This document shows, one piece after another, positions 28,059 through 40,200 of a stretch of DNA of 56,654 bases. Below the pieces are notes generated by a model. It was not told the origin of the DNA. It did no database searches and was given only the letters and a program-made list of their open reading frames with translations. Source of the DNA: Chara braunii (taxonomy: Eukaryota > Streptophyta > Charophyceae > Charales > Characeae); NCBI GenBank assembly GCA_003427395.1, contig BFEA01000010.1, forward strand, positions 2,627,341 to 2,683,994, in the 5' to 3' direction. Made by a program: the position numbers and the translations under genes. Every line of letters begins with the position of its first letter. Position 1 is the first letter of the stretch.

Positions 28059-28629
28059 GTACTAAACTTCTTGTCAAATGTTTTGATCATCCTTCTAGTG
28101 ATCAAGCGAGCGTAGACTTCTTATTGATGTATCACCAATTGGAGATCTTTGTTCATTTCACTTATTTCTCCAACTTGCTATTCTTCGTGCTTATCCTAAA
28201 GACCACACGTGTGTAACTGCTGCCTTGCCAACCTTCAAGACCGTGCAGGTACATGGATGTCGTCCCGTGCGTCCGCTCGCAAGCTGTGTGGGCGCACGCT
28301 TGCTGTTCCACGTGCCTAGCCGTAGCCCGCTAATATCCCAGTCCTCTGGCTAGAGCACACACCATGTCGTGCTTGTGTGCGGATACGGGGACAATGTCGT
28401 GTTTCCCGCGGCCACTTCACAATGGATTGTCCTTGCGCTGCATGTCCCTGCGCGCATCGACCCCCTCCCTATCCTGGCTCAGCTCATGTCACTTCTCCAG
28501 CCAACCAGTCTGCATCAACTGTCTGAGACCCATCTCTGAGCATGTTGAGGCAAAAGCCCTTCTCACGGATACTCAGGCCCACCTTCACTTAGGGCGGACA
28601 CGAGGCTTGAGGGGCCACCGATATTTGAA
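28059..28629. other. Unassigned sequence
   Basis: No supported gene. The frame at 28364-28633 has no recognisable domain. Confidence 0.35.
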
Positions 28630-28646
28630 GTAATAATATTAATGAC

Positions 28647-28680
<34 letters not shown>

Positions 28681-28700
28681 TAATAATAGTAATAATAAAT
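28630..28700 (+). repeat. (AAT)n array
   Basis: AAT array with the AAT strand plus, following sequence GGGGCCACCGATATTTGAAG. Confidence 0.9.
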
Positions 28701-29535
28701 TCAATAGTTATGTTAATTAAATAGTTGTGATGCAATCAAGGTAAATGATGTACCTCAAGGAACTAACCGTACAGCTGATGCGAAAACAGTCACCCGCTAC
28801 CCGGTAAGGTTCCCATTCTCCCTCTCTCTCTTTCTTTAGCTGTCTGCCTTTCTTCCCCTGTATGTTTGTTTGTCTGTCCTTATCAGTGTGTGTCTGTCTG
28901 TGTCTGTCGGAGGTTAACCGTGTCTGTCAGAGACTGTCTCAGTCCGTCTGAAACAGTTTGAGTTTGTCCCTTGTATCGTTTATTAGCTCATCACATGCCA
29001 ATGTGGTTGTCGCGTCTCGGACCGTGGGTCCGCCCCGTGGAGGTCAAAGTCGCAGCAGTCTAAAGAGGTCAAGGTCGTCGCTGCTATAGCACAAAAGGGT
29101 AACGTCCACAGACCATCTGGAAGGTCTGGAAGCGACTCTTCAATCGTTGCTCTACAGCGGCCAGAGGCCAAGTGGGCCGCTGCACTTTCATCCCTTGCCG
29201 AATCAGCAGTACCCAGTCTCGGTCTCACTCAATCCAGTCAGCGAGTACCGTATGAGACCGTATGTACTGGACCTGGTCAGTCAGAGCCCAGTCCACCGAG
29301 TACTGTATGGGACTGTGTGTGCTCAGGGCAAATGGAAAAGGGTAGGCAGGGGAGGACATGGCCGCCATAGCTTCAGTAGTAAGACGACGCAGTGTGCGTG
29401 TGCACAGCAAGTAGCATGCAAGATATTCAAGGCGAGTCACTGTATCCTGAACAGGGAGTCGCACGAGTGCTGAGTCACCATAGTCATTGAAAGTGAGCCC
29501 GTCTCTGAGTTGTCATATCTCTGAGTTTTGAGTGC
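28701..29535. other. Unassigned sequence with TGTCTG-rich tract
   Basis: A TGTCTG/TCTGTC-rich low-complexity stretch lies at 28820-28970, similar in style to 2820-3330. The rest up to the start of repeat block copy 2 has no recognised content. Confidence 0.35.
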
Positions 29536-29617
29536 GTGTGTGTCGCCAGTTTGCTGCGCAATTGTTTGTATGTATGTAAAGTGTGAACGAATTCAAATCA
29601 AACCCCTTTATTGCCAT

Positions 29618-29645
29618 TACTACTACTACTAATAATAATATAAGG

Positions 29646-29712
<67 letters not shown>
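29618..29712 (+). repeat. (ACT)n-(AAT)n microsatellite, copy 2
   Basis: Counterpart of 2476-2570, with more AAT units. Confidence 0.9.
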
Positions 29713-31000
29713 CAATAATAATTAGTAGTAGGACTCTGATCAGTAGCAACTTCATAAAGCGAACAACACTATATGCACAAGACCAAATATTCGTGACCCG
29801 GGACCAGCAGTAGAATCACATCACGGAATTCACCAGATAGAGGTACCCCAAGAGTTCACAATTGATAATGCTGAAACAGTCCTATCACCAAAAGGAACCA
29901 GAATTGTTATCTTATCTGGTGCCGTGGTTGCCTGCAACCTTCCTGCCTCACAGCCTGTGCGAGGTTCGCGTACTTCGTCCGTCTGTCCCCGCATGTCTGT
30001 TTCTGTATGCCTCCTCCTGTTTGTCTGTCCACATTCGTACCCTCAGACCATTCTGTCTCATCTGTCCACGTCCATCGTCCTGTCTGTACGTGAGTGCTTG
30101 GGTGAGGAGTGTGTGCCTATATGTTTGTCCGTTTGTTAATGTATGTCTGCCGGGCTGACCTTGTTTGCCTGTCAGACCGATTGTGTCATAGGTCCGACCG
30201 TGTCTGTCGGTTTGCCCGATTGTCTGTGTATGCCTAGGATGTCTGTGTTCGTCCATTCCTCTGTCTGCGTCTGTTCGACCTTCTGCCTGTCGGAGTTTGT
30301 CCGCCCGTTTGGCTGGCTGTGGTTGTTTAACCGACTATGTTTGCCTATCTGGTCGGCTGTCCGTGTCAACCAGACTGTTTGTGTCGTTGACTGTGTATGC
30401 TTATCCGCTGCTGCCCGTGTCGCGTCTCTACTACAGTCTGTATCCATTTGCTGTAGTTTGTGTCTGATGGTTCGTCTGTCCGACTCAATCTGTCGGTCCT
30501 TCTACATTGTCCGTGTCGTGCCAACTCACACAGTCGGTGGTACCAGTCCAGCCAGTCCCAGTCCGGTCCAATAAGTACCACGGGGATTGTGAACACCGTG
30601 GGTTGCTGGTAAAGGCCGACCAACGAATCTCCGAAGTAGCGACAACCATTCATCCACTTCCGCGTGAGCCATGCAGAAGCGCTGCCTCAGTGACTTGTGC
30701 AAGGAGGTCTGCAGAGAGCCCGGAGCCGAGCAGGCGAGGCGGTAGCATAGCCATATCTGTAAGTGGTGGCTGTTACTACAGCCGTCATAACTGTAGTTGT
30801 TGTACAGTGTGTGTGTGATATCAGGGTGACCCTGTATATGAGAACAAAGAGAGTCGTGTAACGCTGAATCGCCATGGCCATTTGCATTGAACTTGAATCA
30901 GAACTGTGTTCTCGGTTTACCATTCTCAGAGATCTGAGTGTACACTTGTCGATTGTTTGCTGCGCCGCCCGTTTATATCCATGAGTCTGCGTATAAGATA

Positions 31001-31081
31001 ACAACAATAAATAATAATAATAATAATTATAATAATAATGATAATAATCAGTCCATAATAATAATAATAATAATAACAATA
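31001..31081 (+). repeat. (AAT)n array, copy 2
   Basis: Counterpart of 3842-3956. It is shorter and interrupted by AATTATAAT. Confidence 0.85.
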
Positions 31082-31342
31082 GAATCATTTCAGCGTACTT
31101 AAGGAATCAAACAACGTTATCTTCACAAGACCAGATAGTCGTGACCTCGAACCAACAGCAGGATTGCACCCCAAGCTTCACCAAGTAAGAGTGCACCGAG
31201 AAATTCGCAATGCTGAATAGTCCTATCATCATCATCAACGAAGAACCAGAGTTGATAACCAATGTGGCCCTCGGCGCCCAGACTACATGTGATAGATCCT
31301 AACTAGCTTATACCACAATGCAGAAGTTGACAGCAACAACTT

Positions 31343-31420
31343 CTCGAAGTACGATTCCATTATGTATTATTTTCAAATATTTTATTTATTAGATTCAATT
31401 TTAAAGTAACTCGAAGTACG
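31343..31420. repeat. 56-bp insertion flanked by 11-bp direct repeats
   Basis: CTCGAAGTACG at 31343-31353 is repeated at 31410-31420. The AT-rich 56 bp between them are absent from copy 1, where a single CTCGAAGTACG is present. This resembles an insertion with target duplication or a template-switch repair event. Confidence 0.75.
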
Positions 31421-31562
31421 AGCGTACAGCGGCCAATGTCTCATGCTTTCAACATCAGACATGTTCCCACGTCTCACTCATAACTTCGTTTCCCAATGCT
31501 CAGCATGCAATGTGGCCTGAAGGATCAAAACCTGAATTAACAAGTTATTATTGTTTGAGATT

Positions 31563-31640
31563 TAATAATAATAATAAGAATTATTATAATAAAAGTAGCA
31601 ATAATAATATATAATAATAATAATACTAAACAATAATACT
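31563..31640. repeat. Mixed AAT simple repeat, copy 2
   Basis: Counterpart of 4370-4449. Confidence 0.8.
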
Positions 31641-31997
31641 AATAGTTAACCAACTACCTTACCCACATGATTCCGTCGTGTCGGGCGCAACCCTGCCACG
31701 TCGCCGGCCTAAAGGTTTCTACCCTTACACGCGGTGAGTTTCGGGTAAGGTTAGGCGAGTGCTCTCTCCCTCGCTTCTCCCTCTCCTTCCTTCTTTTTCT
31801 TCACCTCTTTTCTCCTTTCTACTTTCATTCCAGCCTTTCTCCAGCCCGTCTTGTTTACCTTCTCCACTTTCAACAGTCACACAGACTCCGATCTATGTCT
31901 CTTGTGATCACAACGACTGACTCAGAAAAGTCAGGACGAAAATGATAGTTTTGCGGACTGAGAAACTTCCACCGGCGGGAGTTCAAAAATAGCAAAA

Positions 31998-31998
<1 letters not shown>

Positions 31999-32045
<47 letters not shown>
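31999..32045 (+). repeat. (AAT)n microsatellite, copy 2
   Basis: Counterpart of 4816-4864. Confidence 0.9.
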
Positions 32046-32046
<1 letters not shown>

Positions 32047-32505
32047 GAGCGCAAACAATAAACAGAAAATCAAGTCGCGAAATCACACAGATGTCCAGGT
32101 AGTCGTGTCCAAGCAGGGAATACAAATACATCGAGAAACAATCCATATACAGCAATACAACGAAGTAGTGAGCCTATGTCCAAGCCCGTAAGCCACTCTA
32201 TCACAATATCCAAAGTCGCTCTCTGCTTTCCGATGCTTGACGCCCAGCCTACTCTACCTGACTAGCCTACCTACAGCCGGTTCACGGAGCAGGATCACTT
32301 CAACTCTCGAAGACCAATGTACATGGCTGTCAACNCCATCCCCGACCTCTCTTNANGTACCAGGTACGTATCNCGTCACCCTCAATCANACCTTGATAGC
32401 NTCCCCACTCGCCTCATTCCAGAAGACCTCTAGATCGCCCGTTGTACCCCTGACACCTCGATCATGCGACGTCAAATACGGCCCCTCGAGGGCTCGTTCC
32501 TCACA

Positions 32506-32524
32506 AATAATAACGATAATAATG

Positions 32525-32568
<44 letters not shown>

Positions 32569-32612
32569 TACTAATAAGACAATGTATCTGTAATAATAAT
32601 AATAATAATATA
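32506..32612 (+). repeat. (AAT)n arrays, copy 2
   Basis: Identical to 5325-5431, including array length. Confidence 0.9.
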
Positions 32613-32989
32613 ACTTTATTGTAATAAAAGGGTAACAAACGTATACTAGTTATCTCAAAGTCGGGGTTCCATTCGAAAGTGGCAATAGTAACCGTCGAGC
32701 AACAGATACCTCATACATACACACACAGACACACACGAAGTAGTGAATCCTTCGACCTAGTAGCAGAAGACTTCAACTGATTTTTCTCACCTTATCGATG
32801 GCGAGAGCGCGCGGCCACACCGCGATCACACATACTCATATACAAACTTACACGTAGTACATTCATTCCCATGTCTCGGGGGAAGATTCATTCAATTTTT
32901 CTCGTCTATCGATCTAAGCATCGAGAGGCCAACCTCGGGGTTGGAGACTTACCTCTTCGGAGACGCGTATCTTACCCAGGCCCTCCCTC

Positions 32990-33182
32990 ACTCTCTCTCT
33001 CTCTCTTTCATACACACACACACACCCACATTTTCCATCGATAGGATGAGCAAGAGCGGAATGAATCTTCTGCTGAAACGGGGAAATATACACTGTCACT
33101 TTATGATTTGCCCGTTCTAGCGATCCAAGTAGCGCGCGACGAGGTGCGGGTTGGAGACTTAACTGTCTCTCTCTCTCTCTCT

Positions 33183-33215
<33 letters not shown>
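32990..33215. repeat. (CT)n(CA)n compound microsatellites, copy 2
   Basis: Identical to 5809-6034. Confidence 0.85.
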
Positions 33216-33219
<4 letters not shown>

Positions 33220-33369
33220 TCTCTTTCTGACATTGCTCGCCTCCTCCTCATTCACACATCCGCCTTCTTTAGTGCGCATCCGTCTCCCATCTTGCCCGTG
33301 TGTTGTCTTCCTTTTGTACTAATTCCCTCGTATGTACTTAGCTGGAATCGGAGGTGAGATCCAATCGCA

Positions 33370-33381
33370 ATAATAGTAGTA

Positions 33382-33428
<47 letters not shown>

Positions 33429-33476
33429 CTCGTATAAATTAATAATAATAACAATAATAACATTAATATTAATATA
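33370..33476 (+). repeat. (AAT)n array, copy 2
   Basis: Identical to 6189-6295, including array length. Confidence 0.9.
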
Positions 33477-33620
33477 AAGAGAGACGAGTGTATCCACGCT
33501 ATCTCATCGGTCCGATACAGTCGAGTCGAGGGTGCGTTGTGATCGGGAGGGGGGGTGAGAGTCTGGCATCAGATCGAGGTGACCATGAGGTATCTCTGTA
33601 AGCCTTCCTCACTCTCTTTC

Positions 33621-33781
33621 TCACACACACACACACACACACACATACACACACATTTCATCGATAGGATGAACAAGAAATGAATCTTCCGCTGAAACGT
33701 GGAAGTACACACTGTCACTTTTCGATTTGCTCGTCCTATCGAACCAAGTTGCGTGCGGTGAGCCGCGGGTGGGAGACTTAG
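33621..33781. repeat. (CA)n microsatellite with flanking tandem-family unit, copy 2
   Basis: Identical to 6440-6600, the third diverged unit of the CA/CT-bearing family. Confidence 0.75.
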
Positions 33782-34680
33782 CCATCGGCCAAGATTGAAG
33801 ACTTATTGTCTCTCCCGCTCTTTTTCCTAATCCCTCTCCCTCTCATACGTACACACGTAGTTGGTGAATGTGTCGTTGGTATAGCGAAAGGTTGGGGGAG
33901 GTTAGTATCGGGATTGGAAGTTTACCCGTTCTCTCTCTTTCTCGTTTCTTCGCTATCGCCTTCGTAGTCGTCCGTACTGTTGCTTCCGCAATCGTATGTT
34001 CGCAGATTCTGGTAAGCGTCCTCCTCTATCACCCCCCTTCTCATAACTCTCCTTCTCCTCCTTTCCCTTTTTCTCTCCTTTCTTCCTTTACGTTTCCGCG
34101 CACGCCCTCTCTTCTCCGTTCCTTCCCTCGTGCTCGTTTGCACTCTCGCACGCTTGCACGCTTCTCCTTCGAGCCTGTTTTCACTCGCACGTTTCTTCCT
34201 CTCGCACGTTCGTTATTGCAAGCTTCTCGTATGTTTGCTTTCGTGCACACCTCTCTTCCCGCTCTTCCCTAGCGCTCGACTGGACTTCCGCACGCTTGTA
34301 TGCTCGTACGTTNGCTTACTCGCACGCCTGCATGCTCNCCCACCCACGCTCTNCTCTCACTCGCNCATTCNCCCTCNTGCACTCGCCCCTTTCATCTATC
34401 TCGTGGGGTTCTTCCCTTTCNCCCGAGGTCCTNGGGAAACCGAGACCCCGGCNAGGCGCACAATCTACGGATCTCACCCNTCTACTCGCGTGGGCAGTGT
34501 AATGAATCTGCCCCTTTTGTCTGGGGTAGATTCATATGAGCCTTTATAAAAAACGGAGTACGNCCACAACTAAATCTAACTAATAACGGTAAAAGAAAGT
34601 AAAAGAAAAAAAAAAGGAAAAAGAAAAAGAAAAACAAAAGATAAAGAATCTAACTACTAACTTCCCGAGCAAACCAAGGG

Positions 34681-34781
34681 TCAGGCTCTCGTCGCATGCG
34701 GCAGGTGGCCTAAATAACTAACTAACATCCCTATACTTCTAATTCTAAAGTCGCGGGTTCGAGCCCTGGTTGTTCGAGCGC
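34681..34781 (+). repeat. tRNA-related (SINE-head-like) segment, copy 2
   Basis: Box B GGTTCGAGCC at 34756-34765 and a weak box A-like TGGCCTAAATAA at 34706. It differs from copy 1 in the region equivalent to the anticodon loop. Confidence 0.35.
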
Positions 34782-35487
34782 GGGGTGAAATCAATGAAAA
34801 CTCCTTGTTAAAAAAAAGGAGCTAGCCCGAAGGCCGGATGGACTTGATCCCCGAATCCCCAACACATCAATCCGCACGTATACCTACTGGGCTAGCTCCT
34901 AGCTCGATTAAGATAGGAGCAGCCTCTCTATAAGTAAGGTACATGTTGGTTCCGTCGGTGTAACAGGCCCTCAGCCTGTTATCAAATGCTAGTTTAGGCC
35001 TTTCATGGTTTTTGCTACTTATTATGGTAGGCAGTATGCCCCCTTTCGGTTGCCCTAGCCACAAGGTAGGCTCACAGCTAACACATTCTTGTTGCTTTAG
35101 CCGAAACCTACTAACACAGTGTGCCGTCGTCGCCTCCCGTGCGACTCCCTTTTGGCTAGACTAACCTTCCGGCCTCGGTGGTTGGCGATTTAATTTATTA
35201 ATCCTTCTCCAGTCTCTGCGTGGGTCAAAGCGGCGCGTAGGGTCATTGAACCGTCTCTGCGTCCGTCACGACAAGGCAGGCGAGCATTCGAAAAAATTTT
35301 AACCACTGACTCTAGTTCATGTGCGCCGTGTTTCGACGCTTGTGCTGTCAAGACTTTCTCGAGCATAGCGGCCGAGGGATTTGCCTCATTTCCCGTTTTA
35401 GCCGTCTTCAGCCTGTCTGTTGACGCCGACGCTATGTCGACTACAAAATCATGAGCGGATACCCTTGTAAGGGTATCAGCTCCAACA

Positions 35488-36605
35488 CCGGTGTGGGAGG
35501 GCGCGGTGTCCCAGCCCTCCTCTGTGTACCAAGTCCCTGCTTGGTACCAGCCTCCTGCTTCGACGTCACGGCCTTTAGGCATGTCCCCGAACTTCTACGA
35601 CCCCTAGTACCCGGGTTGTGCCCGACGTGGACTGGTTCTGTTGGTGTCAGGCCCAATAAAAAGAAAGGTGCACCACAGGACTTTCCTTTGGTCCACGCAG
35701 GCTCGGCGCCCTGCTGTACAGTAGAGCACTACCGGCCTGCAGCCGTGGTAGCCGCCGGGCTCACCCTGGGACGCGGAGGTAGAGGGTTCGGCGTGGGCTT
35801 TTCTACTGCGCGCCGAGTACCCCTCCACCAGGTTATGGGTTAGGTGCACGGGGCAGAGGTCATTGTCAAAGGAAGAGAAGGGAAAAGGAAAAATAAAACG
35901 TCAAATTTGAACCCGCGTTTTAGTTCGAGAAAAATCCGGTGGCTTCAAGCCACTGTGATGTTACGATTTTCTTACATTTTCTGATTTTGCGACTACTATT
36001 ATTATTATTACTACTATTATTATTATTACTACTTTTATTAGTATTATGATTTAGAGTCTCCTACAAGCTTCTCCAGCCAGTCGTTTCGCAGGGCCGACGG
36101 TTCAAATTTGAACTGAGGTCGCCGCTGGATGGCCTAGACTGGCCCGACTTTTCGTTTTCACCTCACAGTTGAATCGCTTGGCAGAGTGTCGCGCGGAGGG
36201 GCCCAAAAGGAGGGCAGCCCGCGGCCGCTTCGGTAGGAGGCTTATCACCCCTTGTGGAAGGTCATAAGCCCCCTTCTTACCACCGGACGCGGGTACCCGT
36301 CAGGGATAGATCAGTAGCACGTTTTTGAGTGGAGGGAAGTGCACGTCGGTATCCCGTTATGGGACTACCGCGTCAGACCTGGGTCACTTACCTCCAAGGC
36401 GACGGTTGGGGCTCTGGCTCCGCTGTCCTCTTTCGCTGTACTTGCCTCACGGAATTTTGGAAAGTAAATGTTTCTCCTTCATTTGTTTTTATTTTCTTTT
36501 TTTTATTTTATTAGTTTATGAATTACAAAATTACTAAAATACAAAACTGTCAGAGTTGTCTGAACCCCTCGTTTAGAGCGCCAGGATCACGGTGAGCGGC
36601 GATCC
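35488..36605. other. Unassigned sequence with an ATT array and hairpin
   Basis: An (ATT)n array at 35995-36050 has the opposite strand orientation to the other arrays. An imperfect hairpin lies near 36233-36275 (GAGGCTTAT with ATAAGCCCCC). The sequence ends with an AT-rich tract and then a TATA box. No gene was recognised. The frames at 35451-35843 have no known domain. Confidence 0.4.
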
Positions 36606-36613
36606 TATAAAAG
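36606..36613 (+). promoter_or_regulatory. TATA box candidate
   Basis: TATAAAAG in a GC-rich context (GATCCTATAAAAGAGAGAGG), about 170 bp before a decayed coding region on the same strand. It may be the promoter of a truncated LTR or of that coding region. No other core element was identified. Confidence 0.35.
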
Positions 36614-36777
36614 AGAGAGGGGCGAACCTCTGGATATCCAGGCATGAGCAGTCTTGCCACGCTGGTGGTGGACACCCTGAAGGGGGAACTGTGTTATGGC
36701 ATGGGTGTGAGACAGTCCTGCTTGCTCGTGTGTGCGTTGAGGCCTGACTATTCTGGAACCGGGTAGCCTAGTGTTAA

Positions 36778-37240
36778 TTGTCTGTCTGGGGGGGCGCAAA
36801 CATGGTACGGAGCAATTGGCTGCACGGCTACAGGCCGACACACCTCCAGTTCACCTGGAAGTGGGAGCGGATGTCCGGGGAGGGACCTACCGTGACCGCA
36901 ATCCTGGACTACAGCCATTGCAACCGGGAGGCAAGGCTAAAAATCAACATTGAAGGGGGAAGGGAAGAGAGAATGAGGGCCGACTAGAGGCTGCAACTGG
37001 CCATCACGGAGGCTAAGGACCGAGCGGAGAGGAGATGCAGAAGAGACGGGGTTACAGACGAGCTGAGGGTTACTGTTTCCTACCTGGAGGAGGAGACTTC
37101 GGCGCGGAGAGCGAGGCCAGTGACCGAGAGACTGATCTCCAGCCTTGGAATAGACCAGGCCAGGTTCGCAAAAACCACCTGCTAGCGTGACCAGTTGAGC
37201 CCGTGCAGTGGGACCTGGTGAGGGAGAACACACGCATGAG
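36778..37240 (+). pseudogene. Decayed coiled-coil coding region, possibly Gag N-terminus
   Basis: From about 36802 one phase reads through RSNWLHGYRPTHLQFTWKW and a charged helix. A TAG at about 36985 follows, then RLQLAITEAKDRAERRCRRD, VTDELRVTVSYLEEET and RLISSLGIDQARF, before another TAG. The heptad-rich, Arg/Glu-rich helix continuing across the stop argues that this was one protein. It resembles the coiled-coil N-terminal regions of the Gag proteins elsewhere in the window, but no capsid or knuckle follows, so the family is not established. Confidence 0.45.
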
Positions 37241-40200
37241 GCGGTGACAGGAGAGAGAGCAAAGTCAGCGCCTGAAGGAGGACGTGAGAGGTGTGCGTTA
37301 ATGTGACAGTTGACGTCACCTACCAGACAAGCGGGGCACGACAGACGGTCTTCTTACGGTAGTGAGAGAGAGAGAGATCGGTAGAGTGCGGAGTGCGCGG
37401 TGGGTATTCTTGAGGCTCACTGGATTTAGTGAGAGAGGGACGAGGTGGTTGCGAGCACACGAGAGGGGGAGAGGAGAGACGCACGTGGCTAATTGAGAAG
37501 GGGGGCATTGTCTCGAGTGCGCAGGTGTCCAATGCAGCAACTCTTCGAAATAGACGGACAGAGAGAAGTCGTCGCATATGAATGGTGCGTGGGAAAACGC
37601 AAAGAGAACATGATAGAGTTTTGGTTGTGATGATAGCGTAACGCCGCATACGGGAGAGGTGGTCAGACTGTGCTCCTACGGGTAGAGTGCAAGCATGAGT
37701 GACCAACTGGCCTGCTCGAAAGGCTCAACGGTGTTCGTGCGGCTAGTGTGTTGTACTATTGACGACTGCCAGCTCCTGCAAACGTGCTGTGATCAGACGA
37801 GACCTGGGTCACTCATGATCTGACGGGGCGTGTGGTGAGAAAGGATTTTGCGTGACCCCCATTCAGCTCCTGGGTAGTCTGGGTCGCTCCCTATATGCCA
37901 AGATTAGCAAAGGAGGAATACTGGCTGAAATTGAGCCTATGCTTGGTCTGCGCGAGGGAAGAAGCATACTCGCGAATATGTATACGAAGCGAACTGCACC
38001 TGACCTTCACTGACTGGTTTTAGGGCGCCAAGAGTGCTTTGTTACGCGACTTCAGTTGCCATGTGCATGACTCGCATCACGACTGACTGCCTTGTTGAGT
38101 TTGGCGAGGAGGGGGCATTGGACGGGAAACGAACCCCTTGCGCGACTCAGTCAAAAAGTAGTGGTCTCGTGAAAGCATGTGCGGGTCAAACGTACGAGAC
38201 CGCCTCGTTGACGTCACCTGTAATATTCTGGCGGGACGAGTGCTGTGAAGAGCCTTAGGTGATCGGAGTGTGAAGTCATGGAGCGACCAGTCTAAGAAGA
38301 AGAATGAGATATGCTTGTGATACACGAGGCTATCTCGAGGCCGCACGACTGCAGCTGTCACTAACGGTCCCTCTTCGAGAGGTAACAACTATGTTGTACG
38401 GTTATTAATAGTTTTCACTTTATAATTTTGTTGTTGGCTGATCTTCAGCTGAGTTTGAAGCCACGAGCATTCACCTCACCACGGTTCTTTCCAGATGAGG
38501 TTCTCATAGCAGGCACTGGTCATGTCAGAGCGGAGCCCAAGACAATGTGTGGTAGTCATTTGGTTCAGTAACGTTGTCCTCATTTGTGCGGATCTTATCA
38601 TCTGCATGTGAAATTACCCTGCCGCTTCTTCAATCGTCACCAGAGTGATCCCGTCGTACTGTTAGGAGAACCTAAGATTGGCACGATCGCCTGAGAGTCT
38701 CATGCAAGAGTTAACAGTAATCATAAAGTGAACGTGGGTACGCAGGGTGAGTGGTTTGCAGACGACTAGGAGGGGTTGCAGTTTTTTGGCCCGAAGACGG
38801 TTTCCTTGCACCTGTTCTGACAGTTTTAATCAAAGAGGGGTGGGAACCCAGCTACGGTCTTGCTTCTTGCATTGTATGCCTGATAACGAACCCCGTAGGA
38901 TGACTGATTGAGTTTGGTCTATTATTTTCCGCCATATTGCTTGAGCACTGTGAGGGTAGAGGTCACCGGAGCAATTTGGATTTCGACTTTTCTTTTTCCC
39001 TTCGCGTGACCACACAAGCAAGTGAGCGTGCGGGTTTACATGTGTGCATCTGATCAAACGCTCGCTAGCGATCATAAGAGTTTATTTGTGACCTGTGATT
39101 AATTGAGTGTAAGATCATGCGAACATGCATGTACCCGTGTGAACAGATGAATGCGTGATCGTGCGTGTCTGCAAGTCTGATGACAGTGTATGCAGGCGGC
39201 TGTTCGAGTATCCAGGTCCATTCTTGGACTCAATGCGCGAGCTTGTCTGTACAAGGAATCACAGTGGTAATTTTGGTTATGTTCTATGATTTTGTCCTTC
39301 TTGAATGGATGGGGAAAAGAAAGACAATACTGAGAAAAGTCTCTTACATTCTTGTTAAATTTTTACTTGACGGTGATTGACTGTCTACTCGCTCAGTTTT
39401 GGTAAGTCCCAGCTCAAAGAAGAGTAATTTGAGTTTTCCATCATGGCTGGCAGAGTCTCAATCATGTTGTGAGGATCCTCGCCAAGTGAGCCTCATGCAT
39501 TCCTCTTATCTGTCCTCGAGTAGCCTCCATTCCTAGTTGACCTCTACATGGGTGATAGAGGCGTGAGCCTCTAAGGCAATTTCCTTCGAGACCTGGTCCC
39601 TGTTCTTCCGAAAGGTAGAGCTGGTCAATTCGTTTGCTTGGGAGACGGATGCCGGGGGAGTCCTTTAGAATGGATAGTACCAGGTCCTCATTCTAGCTTG
39701 CTTTTTCAGACTGAGTATTAATGGGTCCACCTTCTGTCGTGACCCACGTTTCTGAGACATTATTTGATGCTTTCTATCTCGGCACACAGAGTTTGAACGA
39801 AAGAAGAGTAAATCCGTGCACAACAAGTAAATCAGGAAAGACACAGAACTTGTTTCCTGTAATCAGAGTTTTGAGTTTTGGACGATGATAAGACTGTACT
39901 CAAGCCGATAGTGAGTATCGACTTGGTCGACATCTGGTCTTAATGAACTGAAGTACGGACTAGTCACGAGCCAAGAGTCAGAATCTTCAAGTGAAAACCC
40001 AAACTCTGAACTCTAGCCCTGTCAGATTTCTAGCTAGAGCAGCATTGTGAAAACGACCTGTTTTCGAACTAGGTGTTGGCGGACTATACCGGAGGCCGAA
40101 TACTGAGCTCGGAGTACTCAGGTTGATACCACGTGGCGTGTGAGTGGCAGAACAGGTAGCGCCCAACCACATTCGGATTTACGGTGCCGAATATAAGACC

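Larger units (their letters stand above)
29536..35487 (+). repeat. Large dispersed repeat block, copy 2
   Basis: Direct repeat of 2400-8291. The coordinate offset is about 27138 at the left end, exactly 27181 over the identical middle and 27196 at the right end. Against copy 1, the left part shows substitutions, differing AAT lengths and a 56-bp insertion at 31354-31409. The stretch from about 32294 to 34687 is identical except for N bases, and the right part is diverged again, with about 15 extra bases near 34827. The N bases at 34313-34480 correspond one-for-one to those at 7132-7299. Confidence 0.85.

Noticed and set aside
2400-35487. Recent segmental duplication or gene conversion as the sole explanation for the identical 2.4 kb
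   Set aside because: N bases are shared at corresponding positions, which points to assembly. The diverged flanks do support a real older duplication or repeat family.
35451-35843. 130-aa frame after repeat block copy 2
   Set aside because: No recognisable domain. The opposite strand is equally open, and the composition matches surrounding non-coding DNA.
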